A DNA stretch of 8,021 nucleotides from Chlorobiota bacterium (GTDB lineage: Bacteria; Bacteroidota; Ignavibacteria; Ignavibacteriales; Ignavibacteriaceae): contig RHKR01000086.1 of assembly GCA_008363265.1 (NCBI GenBank), forward strand, positions 1 to 8,021. The letters run 5' to 3'. The notes below the pieces were generated by a model. That model had not been told where the DNA came from, ran no database searches, and saw only the letters and a list, made by a program, of their open reading frames with translations. Below, piece after piece: positions 1 through 6,882 of the stretch (positions are counted from its first letter, which is position 1; every line of letters starts with the position of its first letter). Made by a program: the position numbers and the translations under genes.

Positions 1-1230
1 GAAGAAGCGGCCGTGAATAAGATCTTCCTTCGCAGGGGTGAAATCCTGCTCGGTGATCCGGCGGTTGTTGAAGTAGATACCGCCGCCAGTGAGATCTTTT
101 CGTGCCTGTCCCTTGCTGGGGTAGAGACCCGCGAGCACTAGAATATCAACAAGCTGCGGAATCGGTTCGGAAGAACTTAGCTCAACGAAAGGGGTTGTAG
201 CGATCAGCGACTCAAAAGTTGCCTCATTGATGGCAGTTATTTCACCTTCACCGAAAAGTGCTTTTGAAGCAGCAACAGCTCCGAGCATTTCATCCTTACC
301 GTGAATGAGGGTTGTAACCTCTTCCGCCAGCTTTCTGTGCGCGACCCTTCTGCCGGGATCGGAATTATGAGTCGCTTCGAGTTCTTCAATCTCCTCTTTC
401 GTGAGGAAGGTGTAGAACTTAAGGAATTTCACCACATCGCGGTCATCCACATTGAGCCAGTACTGGTAAAGTTCGTAGGGGGAAGTTCGTTTTTTATCGA
501 GCCAAATGGTGCCCGCCTCGGTTTTGCCGATTTTCTTTCCGTCAGCTGTCGAGATCAGAGGGAAGGTCATGCAGTGAACTTTTTTGTTCTTTTTCTTCCA
601 GATCAGGTCCATGCCCGCGGTGATGTTACCCCACTGGTCGCTGCCGCCGATCTGCAGTTCACAGTCGAAGCGGTCATTTAATGTGAAATAATCGAACGCC
701 TGCATGATCATGTAGCTGAACTCGGTGTATGAAATGCCACTTTCGGGGTCCTGTAGCCTTCTTTTTACAGATTCTTTTGTCACCATAACATTAACGGAAA
801 ATTTCTTGCCGATATCACGGAGATATTCGAAAGCAGAAATGGCGCTGATCCACTCGTAGTTATTAACCATTCGGGCGGGGTTCTTCCCTTCGAAATCGAG
901 GTACTGGGAAAGCTGTCCTCTGATGAGAACTGCCCAATCCTTCACGAGTTCTTCGGGGTTAAGATCGCGCTCGGCCATCTTTCCTGAAGGGTCGCCAAGA
1001 AGTGCAGTCGCGCCGCCGACAACGGCGATCACATTGTGGCCTGCCTGTTGGAAACGGCGAAGCCCAAGGATCGGGATCAGATGTCCGATATGCAACGAGT
1101 CAGCTGTGGGGTCAAATCCGCAGTAAAGGGTTATCGGGCCTTCTTTAAGCCGTTCTTTTAATTGGTCAAGGGGGGTAGACTGATAGATCAGTCCACGCCA
1201 TTCAAGTTCGTCAACGATATTATTCCACAT
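1..1230 (-). CDS. tyrS: Tyrosyl-tRNA synthetase, 3' end outside the window
   Basis: Cytoplasmic class I aminoacyl-tRNA synthetase that activates tyrosine with ATP and charges tRNA-Tyr. I translated the minus strand from the ATG at 1228-1230; the frame is open without a stop to position 1, giving 410 residues. Visible marks: FDPTADSLHIGH with the class I HIGH signature at residues 47-50; GDPSGK at 79-84; the tyrosine-binding region with YTEFSYMIMQAFDY at 168-181 and GGSDQWGNI at 195-203; and the KMSKS-equivalent loop KIGKT at 233-237. The S4-like RNA-binding tail starts near 365 and includes PSKGQARKDLTGGGIYFNNR at 371-390. Bacterial TyrS is usually about 420-430 residues, so only some 10-20 residues are missing. 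The start is supported by AGGA about nine bases upstream and by the family-typical N-terminus. No frameshift or missing key residue was seen. Identification is very secure. Confidence 0.97.
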   Translation of the reverse strand, partial: MWNNIVDELEWRGLIYQSTPLDQLKERLKEGPITLYCGFDPTADSLHIGHLIPILGLRRFQQAGHNVIAVVGGATALLGDPSGKMAERDLNPEELVKDWAVLIRGQLSQYLDFEGKNPARMVNNYEWISAISAFEYLRDIGKKFSVNVMVTKESVKRRLQDPESGISYTEFSYMIMQAFDYFTLNDRFDCELQIGGSDQWGNITAGMDLIWKKKNKKVHCMTFPLISTADGKKIGKTEAGTIWLDKKRTSPYELYQYWLNVDDRDVVKFLKFYTFLTKEEIEELEATHNSDPGRRVAHRKLAEEVTTLIHGKDEMLGAVAASKALFGEGEITAINEATFESLIATTPFVELSSSEPIPQLVDILVLAGLYPSKGQARKDLTGGGIYFNNRRITEQDFTPAKEDLIHGRFF

Positions 1231-1264
1231 AGGTTCCTGTAGGAAAGGTTAATTCAAAAAAGAT

Positions 1265-1272
1265 CAAACCTA
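1265..1272 (-). promoter_or_regulatory. Possible -7 element of the tyrS promoter
   Basis: On the minus strand this reads TAGGTTTG, a full match to the Bacteroidota -7 pattern TAnnTTTG. It would start transcription roughly 28 bases before the tyrS ATG. No convincing TTTG lies 19-21 bases upstream, so the promoter is only half supported. The stretch lies between the malic enzyme terminator and tyrS, where a promoter is expected. Confidence 0.35.
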
Positions 1273-1311
1273 AATTTACCAAAAAAGAGGGGATTAGCGG
1301 AGGGCGTGGTG

Positions 1312-1347
1312 AAAAAAGAGGTGGCCGCTCCGTAAAGGAACGGCCAC
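1312..1347 (-). terminator. Rho-independent terminator after the malic enzyme gene
   Basis: GTGGCCG (1321-1327) pairs with CGGCCAC (1341-1347); after one mismatch three more pairs close a five-base loop. Read on the minus strand the hairpin is followed by CTCTTTTTT (1312-1320). It lies 10 bases past the TAA of the malic enzyme gene, so it should end that transcript before tyrS and make tyrS depend on its own promoter. Confidence 0.88.
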
Positions 1348-1357
1348 AATTAAGGGA

Positions 1358-3628
1358 TTATTTCGATTTCTGTTTGGCTTCTACCATGGCAAAAGCGGCC
1401 ATGTTAACCACATCGTCAACTTCAGAGTTGCGCTGCAATACATAAACGGGTTTGCTTATACCGTTTAGTATCGGGCCCACAACATCAGCACCGCCGATCC
1501 TCTGCAACAACTTGTAGGCAATGTTGCCTGAATCGAGGTTCGGGAAGATGAGAACATTGGCTCTGCTCTGCAGTTTCGAGAAGGGATAGAGTTCATTCAG
1601 AATTGAAGGAACTGTCGCCGTGTCAGCCTGCATTTCACCCTCAACAAGAAGTCCGGGTTCGAGCTGTTTAACCAGTTCAGTGGCCTTTCTCACTTTGATG
1701 CTTGAAGGATGAGGTGCGCTGCCGAAGTTGCTGAACGAAAGCATCGCGACTCTTGGCTCGATGTCGAATCTCTTTACAGCTTTCGCCGAAAGGATCGCTA
1801 TCTCGGCCAGTTCTTCTGCCGTCGGGTCAACATTTACGGTGGTATCCGCGAAGAAGTAAACCTTGCCTTTAATGATCATGATGTACATGCCTGACACCCT
1901 TGTAACGCCGGGCTGCAGATCGAGAACCTCGAGAGCGGGCCTGATGGTTTCAGGATAGTGGGAAGTCAGACCTGAGATCATCGCGTCGGCATCACCCATC
2001 CGTACCATCATCGCCGCGAAATAATTTTTGTGGCGGTGGCGGGTAAGAAGCCGGGAAGCCTCTTCGCGGGTTATACCTTTGCGCTGACGGAGTTTATAGA
2101 ACTCTTCGACATAGAATTCAGACTTCTCCCAGTGTGTTGGTGAGATAATTTCGATACCTGTAGGGTCGATATTATGTTCTTCCATCTGCTGGAAAATCTC
2201 CTCGGGATTACCGACAAGGATCGGGTGAGCGATATCCATCTCGTGGACCAGTTGTGCTGCGCGCTGGATCTTCGCGTTGTGACCTTCTGAGAAGACGATC
2301 TTTCCGCTCTTGAGTCTCTGTGCCACATGAATCGTGTGTCGTACGATCTCGTGGGAAACGCCAAGACGGTCGAGGAGTTGCTCTTTATAGGCATCAAAGT
2401 TCTCGATCGGCTTGCGGGCAACGCCCGTTTCCATGGCAGCCTTTGCCACCGCGGGTGCAACCCAGGTGAGAACGCGGGTATCGAACGGTTTTGGAACGAT
2501 GTAGTCACGACCATATACGAGATCCTGTCCTTCGTAAGCACGTCTAACGCTGTCGGGCACTTCCTCTTTTGCGAGGGCTGCCAAGGCGTAGGATGCGGCG
2601 AGTTTCATGTCATCGTTGATCGCGGTAGCTTGCACATCGAGTGCTCCACGGAAGATGAATGGGAATCCGAGCACATTGTTTATCTGGTTCGGATAATCTG
2701 ATCTTCCCGTTGCCATTATGATATCTTCTCTTACCGAAGTGGCGTCTTCAAAAGTGATTTCGGGATCGGGGTTTGCCATGGCGAACACGATACAATTTGG
2801 TGCCATACTTGCCACCATCTCTTTGGAGACCACATTACCTTTGGAGAGGCCCACGAAAACATCCGCGCCCTTGATCGCATCGGCCAAGGTTCTGGCAGAT
2901 GTTTCATGAGCAAATTCCAGTTTGAACTCATTCATACCTTCGGTTCTGCCTTTGTAGATCACACCTTTTGAGTCGCACAGGGTGATGTTCTCAAGCTTTG
3001 CTCCAAGTTTAACATAAAGTCTCGAACATGAGATCGCCGAGGCACCTGCACCGTTGACAACGATCTTTACTTCCGAAAGCTTTTTCCCGGAGATCTCCAC
3101 GGCATTAAGAAGTGCTGCCCCACTTATTATCGCGGTTCCATGCTGGTCATCGTGGAAAACAGGAATGTTCATCGTGGCTTTTAGTTTTTCCTCGATGTAA
3201 AAGCATTCCGGTGCCTTAATGTCTTCCAGGTTAATGCCGCCGAAGGTCGGTTCGAGCAGTTGTACCGCTCTGATGATCTCTTCGGGATCATGACTGTTAA
3301 GTTCAATATCAAAAACATCGATATCGGCAAATCTCTTGAAAAGAACTCCCTTTCCTTCCATTACAGGCTTGCCGGCTACGGCTCCGATGTCACCCAGACC
3401 CAGAACCGCTGTCCCATTGCTCACCACGGCAACCAGGTTGCCTTTCGCGGTGTATTCATATGCGAGCATGGGATATTTTTCGATCTCGAGGCACGGCTGT
3501 GCTACCCCGGGCGTGTATGCGAGAGAGAGGTCTCTCTGTGTAATGCAGGGCTTGGTCGGGATTACTTCGATCTTCCCTTTTCTACCCACACTGTGGTAGT
3601 CCAAAGCCTCCTGCTTGGTGGTTTTCAT
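1358..3628 (-). CDS. maeB: Malic enzyme with C-terminal phosphotransacetylase-like domain (MaeB type)
   Basis: Cytoplasmic enzyme for oxidative decarboxylation of malate to pyruvate and CO2, normally with NADP in this fused class. The 756 residues match the usual length of MaeB proteins (about 760). N-terminal malic domain: catalytic Tyr38 in [19 protein letters not shown] at 70-82, catalytic Lys93 in VMEGK, metal ligands Glu135-Asp136 in NLEDI, and Asp161 in HDDQHGTA (159-166). The nucleotide-binding domain follows with GAGASA at 193-198, ANPDPEI at 285-291 and Asn317 in [11 protein letters not shown]. From about residue 430 the protein is phosphotransacetylase-like; in studied MaeB proteins this part is a regulatory acetyl-CoA-responsive module and does not catalyse acetyl transfer. 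AGGAG (3634-3638), five bases before the ATG, fixes the start. The gene has its own promoter-like upstream region and terminator, so it is probably monocistronic. NADP versus NAD preference cannot be read safely here. Confidence 0.95.
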   Translation of the reverse strand: MKTTKQEALDYHSVGRKGKIEVIPTKPCITQRDLSLAYTPGVAQPCLEIEKYPMLAYEYTAKGNLVAVVSNGTAVLGLGDIGAVAGKPVMEGKGVLFKRFADIDVFDIELNSHDPEEIIRAVQLLEPTFGGINLEDIKAPECFYIEEKLKATMNIPVFHDDQHGTAIISGAALLNAVEISGKKLSEVKIVVNGAGASAISCSRLYVKLGAKLENITLCDSKGVIYKGRTEGMNEFKLEFAHETSARTLADAIKGADVFVGLSKGNVVSKEMVASMAPNCIVFAMANPDPEITFEDATSVREDIIMATGRSDYPNQINNVLGFPFIFRGALDVQATAINDDMKLAASYALAALAKEEVPDSVRRAYEGQDLVYGRDYIVPKPFDTRVLTWVAPAVAKAAMETGVARKPIENFDAYKEQLLDRLGVSHEIVRHTIHVAQRLKSGKIVFSEGHNAKIQRAAQLVHEMDIAHPILVGNPEEIFQQMEEHNIDPTGIEIISPTHWEKSEFYVEEFYKLRQRKGITREEASRLLTRHRHKNYFAAMMVRMGDADAMISGLTSHYPETIRPALEVLDLQPGVTRVSGMYIMIIKGKVYFFADTTVNVDPTAEELAEIAILSAKAVKRFDIEPRVAMLSFSNFGSAPHPSSIKVRKATELVKQLEPGLLVEGEMQADTATVPSILNELYPFSKLQSRANVLIFPNLDSGNIAYKLLQRIGGADVVGPILNGISKPVYVLQRNSEVDDVVNMAAFAMVEAKQKSK

Positions 3629-3669
3629 TTTAGCTCCTGATTAATAAAGAACGCTTTCTTTTAAGATGT

Positions 3670-3700
3670 GAAAAGTAATTAACTTGAGCGAGATAACAAA
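3670..3700 (-). promoter_or_regulatory. Bacteroidota-type promoter of the malic enzyme gene
   Basis: On the minus strand TTTG (3697-3700) is followed after exactly 19 bases by TACTTTTC (3670-3677), seven of eight matches to TAnnTTTG. Transcription would begin about 35 bases before the ATG, leaving room for the AGGAG ribosome site at 3634-3638. Element spacing and position both fit the Bacteroidota promoter pattern. Confidence 0.55.
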
Positions 3701-3860
3701 AAAGATTATTATTTATACAGTGCTTTTTAGAGGACAGTGTAATTATCGAAGAAAAACGAATGAAAAATAAGAAAATATAAGGGAAACCCCCTATGGTGCA
3801 GGTGATCTTCTGTCACTAAATTAGGTTCAAATTTACTCACAATTTAATCGGATATCTATA
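3701..3860. other. AT-rich divergent spacer between malic enzyme and SUMF1-like genes
   Basis: AT-rich stretch with no reading frame I would call a gene. It must hold the promoter of the plus-strand SUMF1-like gene, but I could not pick one with confidence: TAGGTTCA near 3824 is a weak match to TAnnTTTG and TATAAT at 3857-3862 overlaps the start codon. A short G/C patch (AAGGGAAACCCCCT, around 3780-3793) can form only a small hairpin. I recognise no riboswitch. Confidence 0.5.
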
Positions 3861-4604
3861 ATGAAACTCTATCGCAATTTTTCAATCACCCTCATTCTTG
3901 CTTTTCTTTTCACAGGAATCAATTTATTCGCGCAACAGGATTATGTGCCTGAGTTGTTTTTGGCAGAAGTGAAGGGTGGCGACTATGTCACCGGTACCGG
4001 AATGTCCGTGTTTGTTCTTGATTACGGTATTTCAACCACTGAAGTAGATCAAAAACTCTGGACTGAAGTGATGGGATACAACAATTCGAAACCGGTAGGA
4101 GACAACCTCCCCGTGAATAACATTGTTTGGCTCGAAGCTGTCGAATTCTGTAACAAACTCAGCACCATGATGGGATTGCCTGTGGTCTATACGATTCAGG
4201 AAAATGGTGAGGTCTTTGCTGATATGACGGTTGGAGGAATCCGACTCCCTACCGAAGAGGAGTGGGAGTACGCGGCTAAAGGCGGAAACCAGTCACTCGG
4301 TTACAAATACGCTGGCAGTAATAATCCTGACGAAGTCGCTTGGTATTTTAACAATTCTTCCAAAACAATCCACCCCGTCGGTTCGAAGATGCCCAACGAA
4401 CTGGGCTTGTTCGACATGAGCGGAAATGTGGCCGAATGGACATTCGACACCGACACCAAGAATAGCTACAACAGAATTGTAAAAGGCGGAACATGGAACA
4501 GCAAAATATCCCTGCTGATGCCGAACGCCAGAACATCTGTGGCCGCGGAAAACTATGGCGACGAAAGGGTTGGCATAAGAGTGGCCGTCAGCATGAACAG
4601 GTAG
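3861..4604 (+). CDS. Exported SUMF1/FGE-fold protein without catalytic cysteines
   Basis: Residues 1-24 form a signal peptide (basic start, hydrophobic core at 9-20, cut probably after FA at 24), so the protein acts outside the cytoplasm. The rest is one formylglycine-generating-enzyme-like (SUMF1) domain: EVDQKLWTEVMG at 61-72, LPVNNIVWLEAVEFCNKLS at 83-101, RLPTEEEWEYAAKGG at 128-142, NELGLFDMSGNVAEW at 179-193, RIVKGGTWN at 205-213, and a closing GIR at 238-240 where GFR is usual. True formylglycine-generating enzymes have two cysteines shortly after the GGS[WY] motif; here that stretch has none, and the only cysteine (Cys97) is in the FCNKL motif. It is therefore probably a binding or structural member, common in Bacteroidota-type genomes. 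The length of 247 is short but complete for a single domain. No C-terminal sorting domain is visible. The start lacks a clear Shine-Dalgarno; the ATG is chosen because the signal peptide begins there. It lies alone between a divergent gene and a terminator. Confidence 0.88.
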   Translation: MKLYRNFSITLILAFLFTGINLFAQQDYVPELFLAEVKGGDYVTGTGMSVFVLDYGISTTEVDQKLWTEVMGYNNSKPVGDNLPVNNIVWLEAVEFCNKLSTMMGLPVVYTIQENGEVFADMTVGGIRLPTEEEWEYAAKGGNQSLGYKYAGSNNPDEVAWYFNNSSKTIHPVGSKMPNELGLFDMSGNVAEWTFDTDTKNSYNRIVKGGTWNSKISLLMPNARTSVAAENYGDERVGIRVAVSMNR

Positions 4605-4659
4605 TTTCCCCCTGGTCGGGTTCGTCATCAAATAGTTGTCCCTCAAATGTCGGATTTCG

Positions 4660-4695
4660 GGATCCCGTTCCTAATAAGTTCGGGGTCCTTTTTTT
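4660..4695 (+). terminator. Rho-independent terminator after the SUMF1-like gene
   Basis: GGATCCCG (4660-4667) pairs with CGGGGTCC (4681-4688) over eight positions with one T-G wobble, around a 13-base loop, followed directly by seven T (4689-4695). It lies 56 bases past the TAG and separates this gene from the merR-VWA unit. The stretch 4605-4659 holds nothing I recognise. Confidence 0.88.
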
Positions 4696-4785
4696 GCTCC
4701 TAACTTTTATCCACGAACATCCTCCAAAAGAACTGAACTCACTCAGCATACCGTGAAAAAATAACAACAAAAGTGTAAAATTAAC

Positions 4786-4817
4786 TTGACAGTAATACTG
4801 TTTAGTTAGTATATTTG
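4786..4817 (+). promoter_or_regulatory. Promoter of the merR-VWA unit, Bacteroidota type
   Basis: TTGACA (4786-4791) resembles a sigma-70 -35 box, and TATATTTG (4810-4817) matches TAnnTTTG completely. Measured from TTG, 21 bases separate the elements; read as sigma-70 boxes TTGACA and TATATT the spacer is 18. Either reading predicts a transcript starting about 4822-4825, only a few bases before the merR ATG at 4830. Confidence 0.65.
4789..4812. promoter_or_regulatory. Two interleaved dyads in the merR promoter, candidate operator
   Basis: ACAGTA-A-TACTGT (4789-4801) is a perfect 6+1+6 inverted repeat at the upstream part of the promoter spacer. ATACT (4795-4799) and AGTAT (4808-4812) form a second dyad with eight bases between arms, the right arm overlapping the -7 element; the two dyads share ATACT. 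MerR-family dimers commonly bind dyads between promoter elements, so binding by the product of the next gene is the simplest reading. That assignment is inference. Confidence 0.5.
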
Positions 4818-4820
4818 AAT

Positions 4821-4824
4821 GAGG
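4821..4824 (+). promoter_or_regulatory. Ribosome binding site deciding the merR start
   Basis: GAGG ends five bases before the ATG at 4830-4832. An in-frame TTG at 4815-4817 would add five residues but lies inside the -7 element with no purine-rich site at the right distance, so ATG 4830 is preferred. The predicted transcript start falls in or next to this site, so it may be only partly present in the mRNA. Confidence 0.6.
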
Positions 4825-4829
4825 TTTAT

Positions 4830-5477
4830 ATGAAAAAAGAATATTCAATTTCTGATCTGGAAAAACTGACGGGCTTCAGCCGTCGGACAGTCCATTTCTA
4901 CATCAAAGAGGGATTAATTCCCCCAACGGGAAGCGTCGGGGCGGGGGCAAAGTATGGGGAAGAACACCTCCTCCGGTTACTGATGATCGGGATACTCCAG
5001 AAAAGAGACCTGAAACTGAGCGGCATCAGGAAGATCCTCGATTCGACTCCGCTTGAAGAAATGAAGAGATCCGTTGAGGAAGAATCCGCAAAGTCTGCCT
5101 CCAGGGGGTTTGCTCATCTCATAGAGGGTGCTTTTTCGCTCCGGAGCGGGACTGGAACCATCCCGTCACTCCACGAGGAGGGATCATCCCACAGCTATTA
5201 CCTGCAAAAAACAGACCAGGGAGCCTCCTCTGAAGGGGGATTTTTGAGGAACAAAGCAGTTCTGCAGGTGTCAGAACCGGAATTTCAAAATCATCCGGAG
5301 GATCAAACCACAAATGATTTTAAGGAGATTCCGGAAAAAGAAAAAAAAGCTGACTCTATTGAGATATGGCGACATATCGATCTTATAGATGGAGTTCAGA
5401 TGAATGTAAGGGAGGACATTTTCCACAAATATAGATCACTTATTGTGGAAATGATAAGGAAATTCAAAGAACAATAA
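4830..5477 (+). CDS. MerR-family transcriptional regulator with long linker and C-terminal motif
   Basis: A 215-residue regulator starting MKKEYSISDLEKLTGFSRRT. Residues 4-70 form the MerR winged helix-turn-helix: the helix-turn-helix at about 6-24, then HFYIKEGLIPP at 22-32 (the usual R-Y-Y-x-x-x-G-L-[IL]-x-P signature, with HFY here), and the wing plus second helical pair with KYGEEHLLRLLMIGILQ at 41-57. About 75-100 is probably the dimer helix. Residues 105-175 are a polar Ser/Gly/Glu/Lys-rich linker without clear fold. The end (177-215) is ordered-looking: IWRHIDLIDGVQMNVRED, then an amphipathic helix. I recall similar W-x-x-[IV]-x-L-x-x-G-V-x-[LM]-x-V endings in other MerR proteins, from memory only. 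There is no cysteine, so thiol metal or Fe-S sensing is excluded; the ligand is unknown. Thirteen bases separate it from the VWA gene, so co-transcription is likely, and promoter dyads suggest autoregulation. A possible internal -1 frameshift site is listed separately. Confidence 0.88.
   Translation: MKKEYSISDLEKLTGFSRRTVHFYIKEGLIPPTGSVGAGAKYGEEHLLRLLMIGILQKRDLKLSGIRKILDSTPLEEMKRSVEEESAKSASRGFAHLIEGAFSLRSGTGTIPSLHEEGSSHSYYLQKTDQGASSEGGFLRNKAVLQVSEPEFQNHPEDQTTNDFKEIPEKEKKADSIEIWRHIDLIDGVQMNVREDIFHKYRSLIVEMIRKFKEQ
5342..5389 (+). other. Candidate -1 frameshift signal inside merR
   Basis: The heptamer A AAA AAA (5342-5348) lies in the correct register over codons 172-173. Six bases later begins a stem-loop: TCTAT (5355-5359) with ATAGA (5385-5389), GA (5361-5362) with TC (5381-5382), and GATATG (5363-5368) with CATATC (5373-5378) around a GCGA tetraloop. 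In the -1 frame the next codons are AGC and then TGA (5351-5353), giving a 174-residue protein ending in Ser. Heptamer, spacer, structure and immediate stop parallel the dnaX frameshift signal. Transcript slippage on the A8 run (one added A) would give the same ending. No independent evidence for recoding is available. Confidence 0.35.
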
Positions 5478-5478
5478 C

Positions 5479-5484
5479 AGGAGG
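5479..5484 (+). promoter_or_regulatory. Strong ribosome binding site for the VWA gene
   Basis: AGGAGG ends six bases before a GTG at 5491-5493 and begins two bases after the merR stop. It fixes the GTG as the start; the next in-frame ATG (codon 11) has no comparable site. Confidence 0.85.
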
Positions 5485-5490
5485 CGTGCT

Positions 5491-6828
5491 GTGAGAACAG
5501 ATTTGAAATTCGATCACTCGATGGTTGAAGTAAGAAGGGAAAGGGCGATCAGGCTGCTCATTAAATTGAAAAGGGAAGTCGTGCCGGGATCGTCGGAGAG
5601 GAACAGGGTGAATATCGGGCTGGTTATCGACAGGTCAGGCTCGATGCATGGCAGGAAACTCGAATATGTAAAAGAGGCTGCGAAGAACTTTATCGCGCAG
5701 ATGAAGGATGACGACACCGTATCACTGGTTTCGTTCGATGACAAGGTGACGGTGGATCTTCCTGCCGCTCCGGTCAAGGAACACTCAAGGGTAGCAGGAG
5801 ATGTGATAGGCAGAATGCACCCGGGAGGAAGTACATTTCTTTCCGGTGGTTATGAGGCCGGTGTGAAGCCAGCGCGTAAAATGTTGAAAGAAGAAATTAC
5901 TTCAAGAGTGATACTTCTTACCGATGGTGAGGCCAATGTCGGAGAGACCCGTCTCGAAGCGTTGACAGGCCTGGCGGCCGCATTTCAGCAGAATGGTGTC
6001 TCCACATCGACTGTTGGTGTGGGGGAAGGTTTCAACGAACAACTGTTGGGAGCGATGGCTGAAGCAGGACAAGGGAACACTTACTACATTGAGACGCCTG
6101 AAGAAGCCCATAGCGTTTTTGAAGAGGAGCTCGGCTACCTGATGCAGATCGGCGCAAGAAATGTTACTGTTTCATTCTACCCGGTCATCCCGGGGGTGGC
6201 GCTTGGTCAGTTCAACAAATACCGGGAACAGGAGCCGGGAAAATTCCTGATCGGCGATCTTTTCGGTGGGAGGCAGAGAACACTCCTTCTTGAACTGGGT
6301 GTACCGGCTCAGTCTCAGACAGGAAGGCTGCGACTCGGTGAAGTTCAGGTTAACTACACCCTCATCGATGGTGAGAATGTTACCGGCCACAGTGAGACCT
6401 TTCCACTTGAAGTTGAAGTGGTGCAGCCGGGTGTAATTGAAAATGTCAGGCCCGACCTTGAGGTTACCAAAATGCTCTGCAACCACATCATCGCGAAGAT
6501 AAAGGAAGATGTTCTGATGCTTCTTGAGCGCGGGGATTACGACCGCGCTGCTGCTCTGGTAAGGGAGACTGTGGCAAGGCTGAGAGGATTCGGTATCGAA
6601 GACGCGGAACTGGAGAGGGAGATACTCGATCTGCAGGAAAGGTCTGATATGATCGCCGAATACAGGCACGAATATTACATTCGCGACAAGAAGAGGCTCT
6701 ACTATGAAAGCTCAAATGTTATGTCGGGAAAAATATTCTCCAACGTTTTAATGGAAGAAAGGCGAAGATCGAGCGGCTTCGATCCCCTCGATGAAATGAA
6801 GAGATTATTCAGAAGAAAAAAGAGCTGA
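5491..6828 (+). CDS. Cytoplasmic VWA-domain protein with complete MIDAS site
   Basis: A 445-residue protein with no signal peptide or membrane segment. A short N-terminal strand region (1-38) leads into a von Willebrand factor A domain (about 39-218). Its metal-ion-dependent adhesion site is complete: D47-R-S49-G-S51 (DxSxS), Thr115 in GGSTFLSGG, and Asp145 in LLTDGEANVG, so it should bind Mg2+ or Mn2+ and an acidic ligand or partner protein. A beta-rich region follows (about 222-312) with GDLFGGRQRTLLLELGVP at 255-272, a block I associate with soluble VWA proteins often labelled 'Ca-activated chloride channel-like', a label with no functional weight here. The last 125 residues are helical and charged, with ALVRETVARLRGFG near the middle and a basic tail (RRRSS, then RLFRRKKS). 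It starts at GTG and is the second gene of the merR unit, followed by a strong terminator. The biochemical role is unknown; the family mostly scaffolds protein complexes. Neither a MoxR-type ATPase nor a kinase or phosphatase partner lies within this window. Confidence 0.9.
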   Translation: MRTDLKFDHSMVEVRRERAIRLLIKLKREVVPGSSERNRVNIGLVIDRSGSMHGRKLEYVKEAAKNFIAQMKDDDTVSLVSFDDKVTVDLPAAPVKEHSRVAGDVIGRMHPGGSTFLSGGYEAGVKPARKMLKEEITSRVILLTDGEANVGETRLEALTGLAAAFQQNGVSTSTVGVGEGFNEQLLGAMAEAGQGNTYYIETPEEAHSVFEEELGYLMQIGARNVTVSFYPVIPGVALGQFNKYREQEPGKFLIGDLFGGRQRTLLLELGVPAQSQTGRLRLGEVQVNYTLIDGENVTGHSETFPLEVEVVQPGVIENVRPDLEVTKMLCNHIIAKIKEDVLMLLERGDYDRAAALVRETVARLRGFGIEDAELEREILDLQERSDMIAEYRHEYYIRDKKRLYYESSNVMSGKIFSNVLMEERRRSSGFDPLDEMKRLFRRKKS

Positions 6829-6882
6829 TCTGCCGGAAAATTTGGTTTAGGTTTCTCCGTGTAATGTGTGTGTTGTGTGAAA

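Noticed and set aside
301..1126. Plus-strand open frames opposite tyrS (301-681 and 923-1126)
   Set aside because: They lie antisense to an intact, clearly recognised tyrS, have no ribosome site or recognisable domain, and read like reverse-frame shadows.
2071..2541. Minus-strand 156-codon frame within the malic enzyme gene, considered as a frameshift product
   Set aside because: The malic enzyme frame is continuous for 756 residues with all motifs in order; the second frame is a codon-bias shadow.
3260..3640. Plus-strand 126-codon frame opposite the start of the malic enzyme gene
   Set aside because: Antisense to the conserved N-terminal catalytic region, with low-complexity composition and no family resemblance.
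3775..3830. Possible riboswitch in the divergent spacer
   Set aside because: Only a small hairpin is possible; no known aptamer core was recognised and no terminator or anti-terminator pair is visible.
4493..4756. Plus-strand frame overlapping the end of the SUMF1-like gene and running through its terminator
   Set aside because: It crosses a strong rho-independent terminator and has no start signal or recognisable product.
4815..4829. TTG at 4815 as the merR start
   Set aside because: It lies inside the promoter -7 element and lacks a ribosome site, while ATG 4830 has GAGG at the right distance and gives the family-typical N-terminus.
5137..5148. Palindrome CGCTCCGGAGCG inside merR
   Set aside because: A single 12-base palindrome in a coding region without slippery site, promoter or second copy; likely chance.
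6859..6880. TG-rich stretch as a microsatellite or phase-variable tract
   Set aside because: The repeat is interrupted and short, and lies between a stop codon and its terminator where length change would have no obvious effect.
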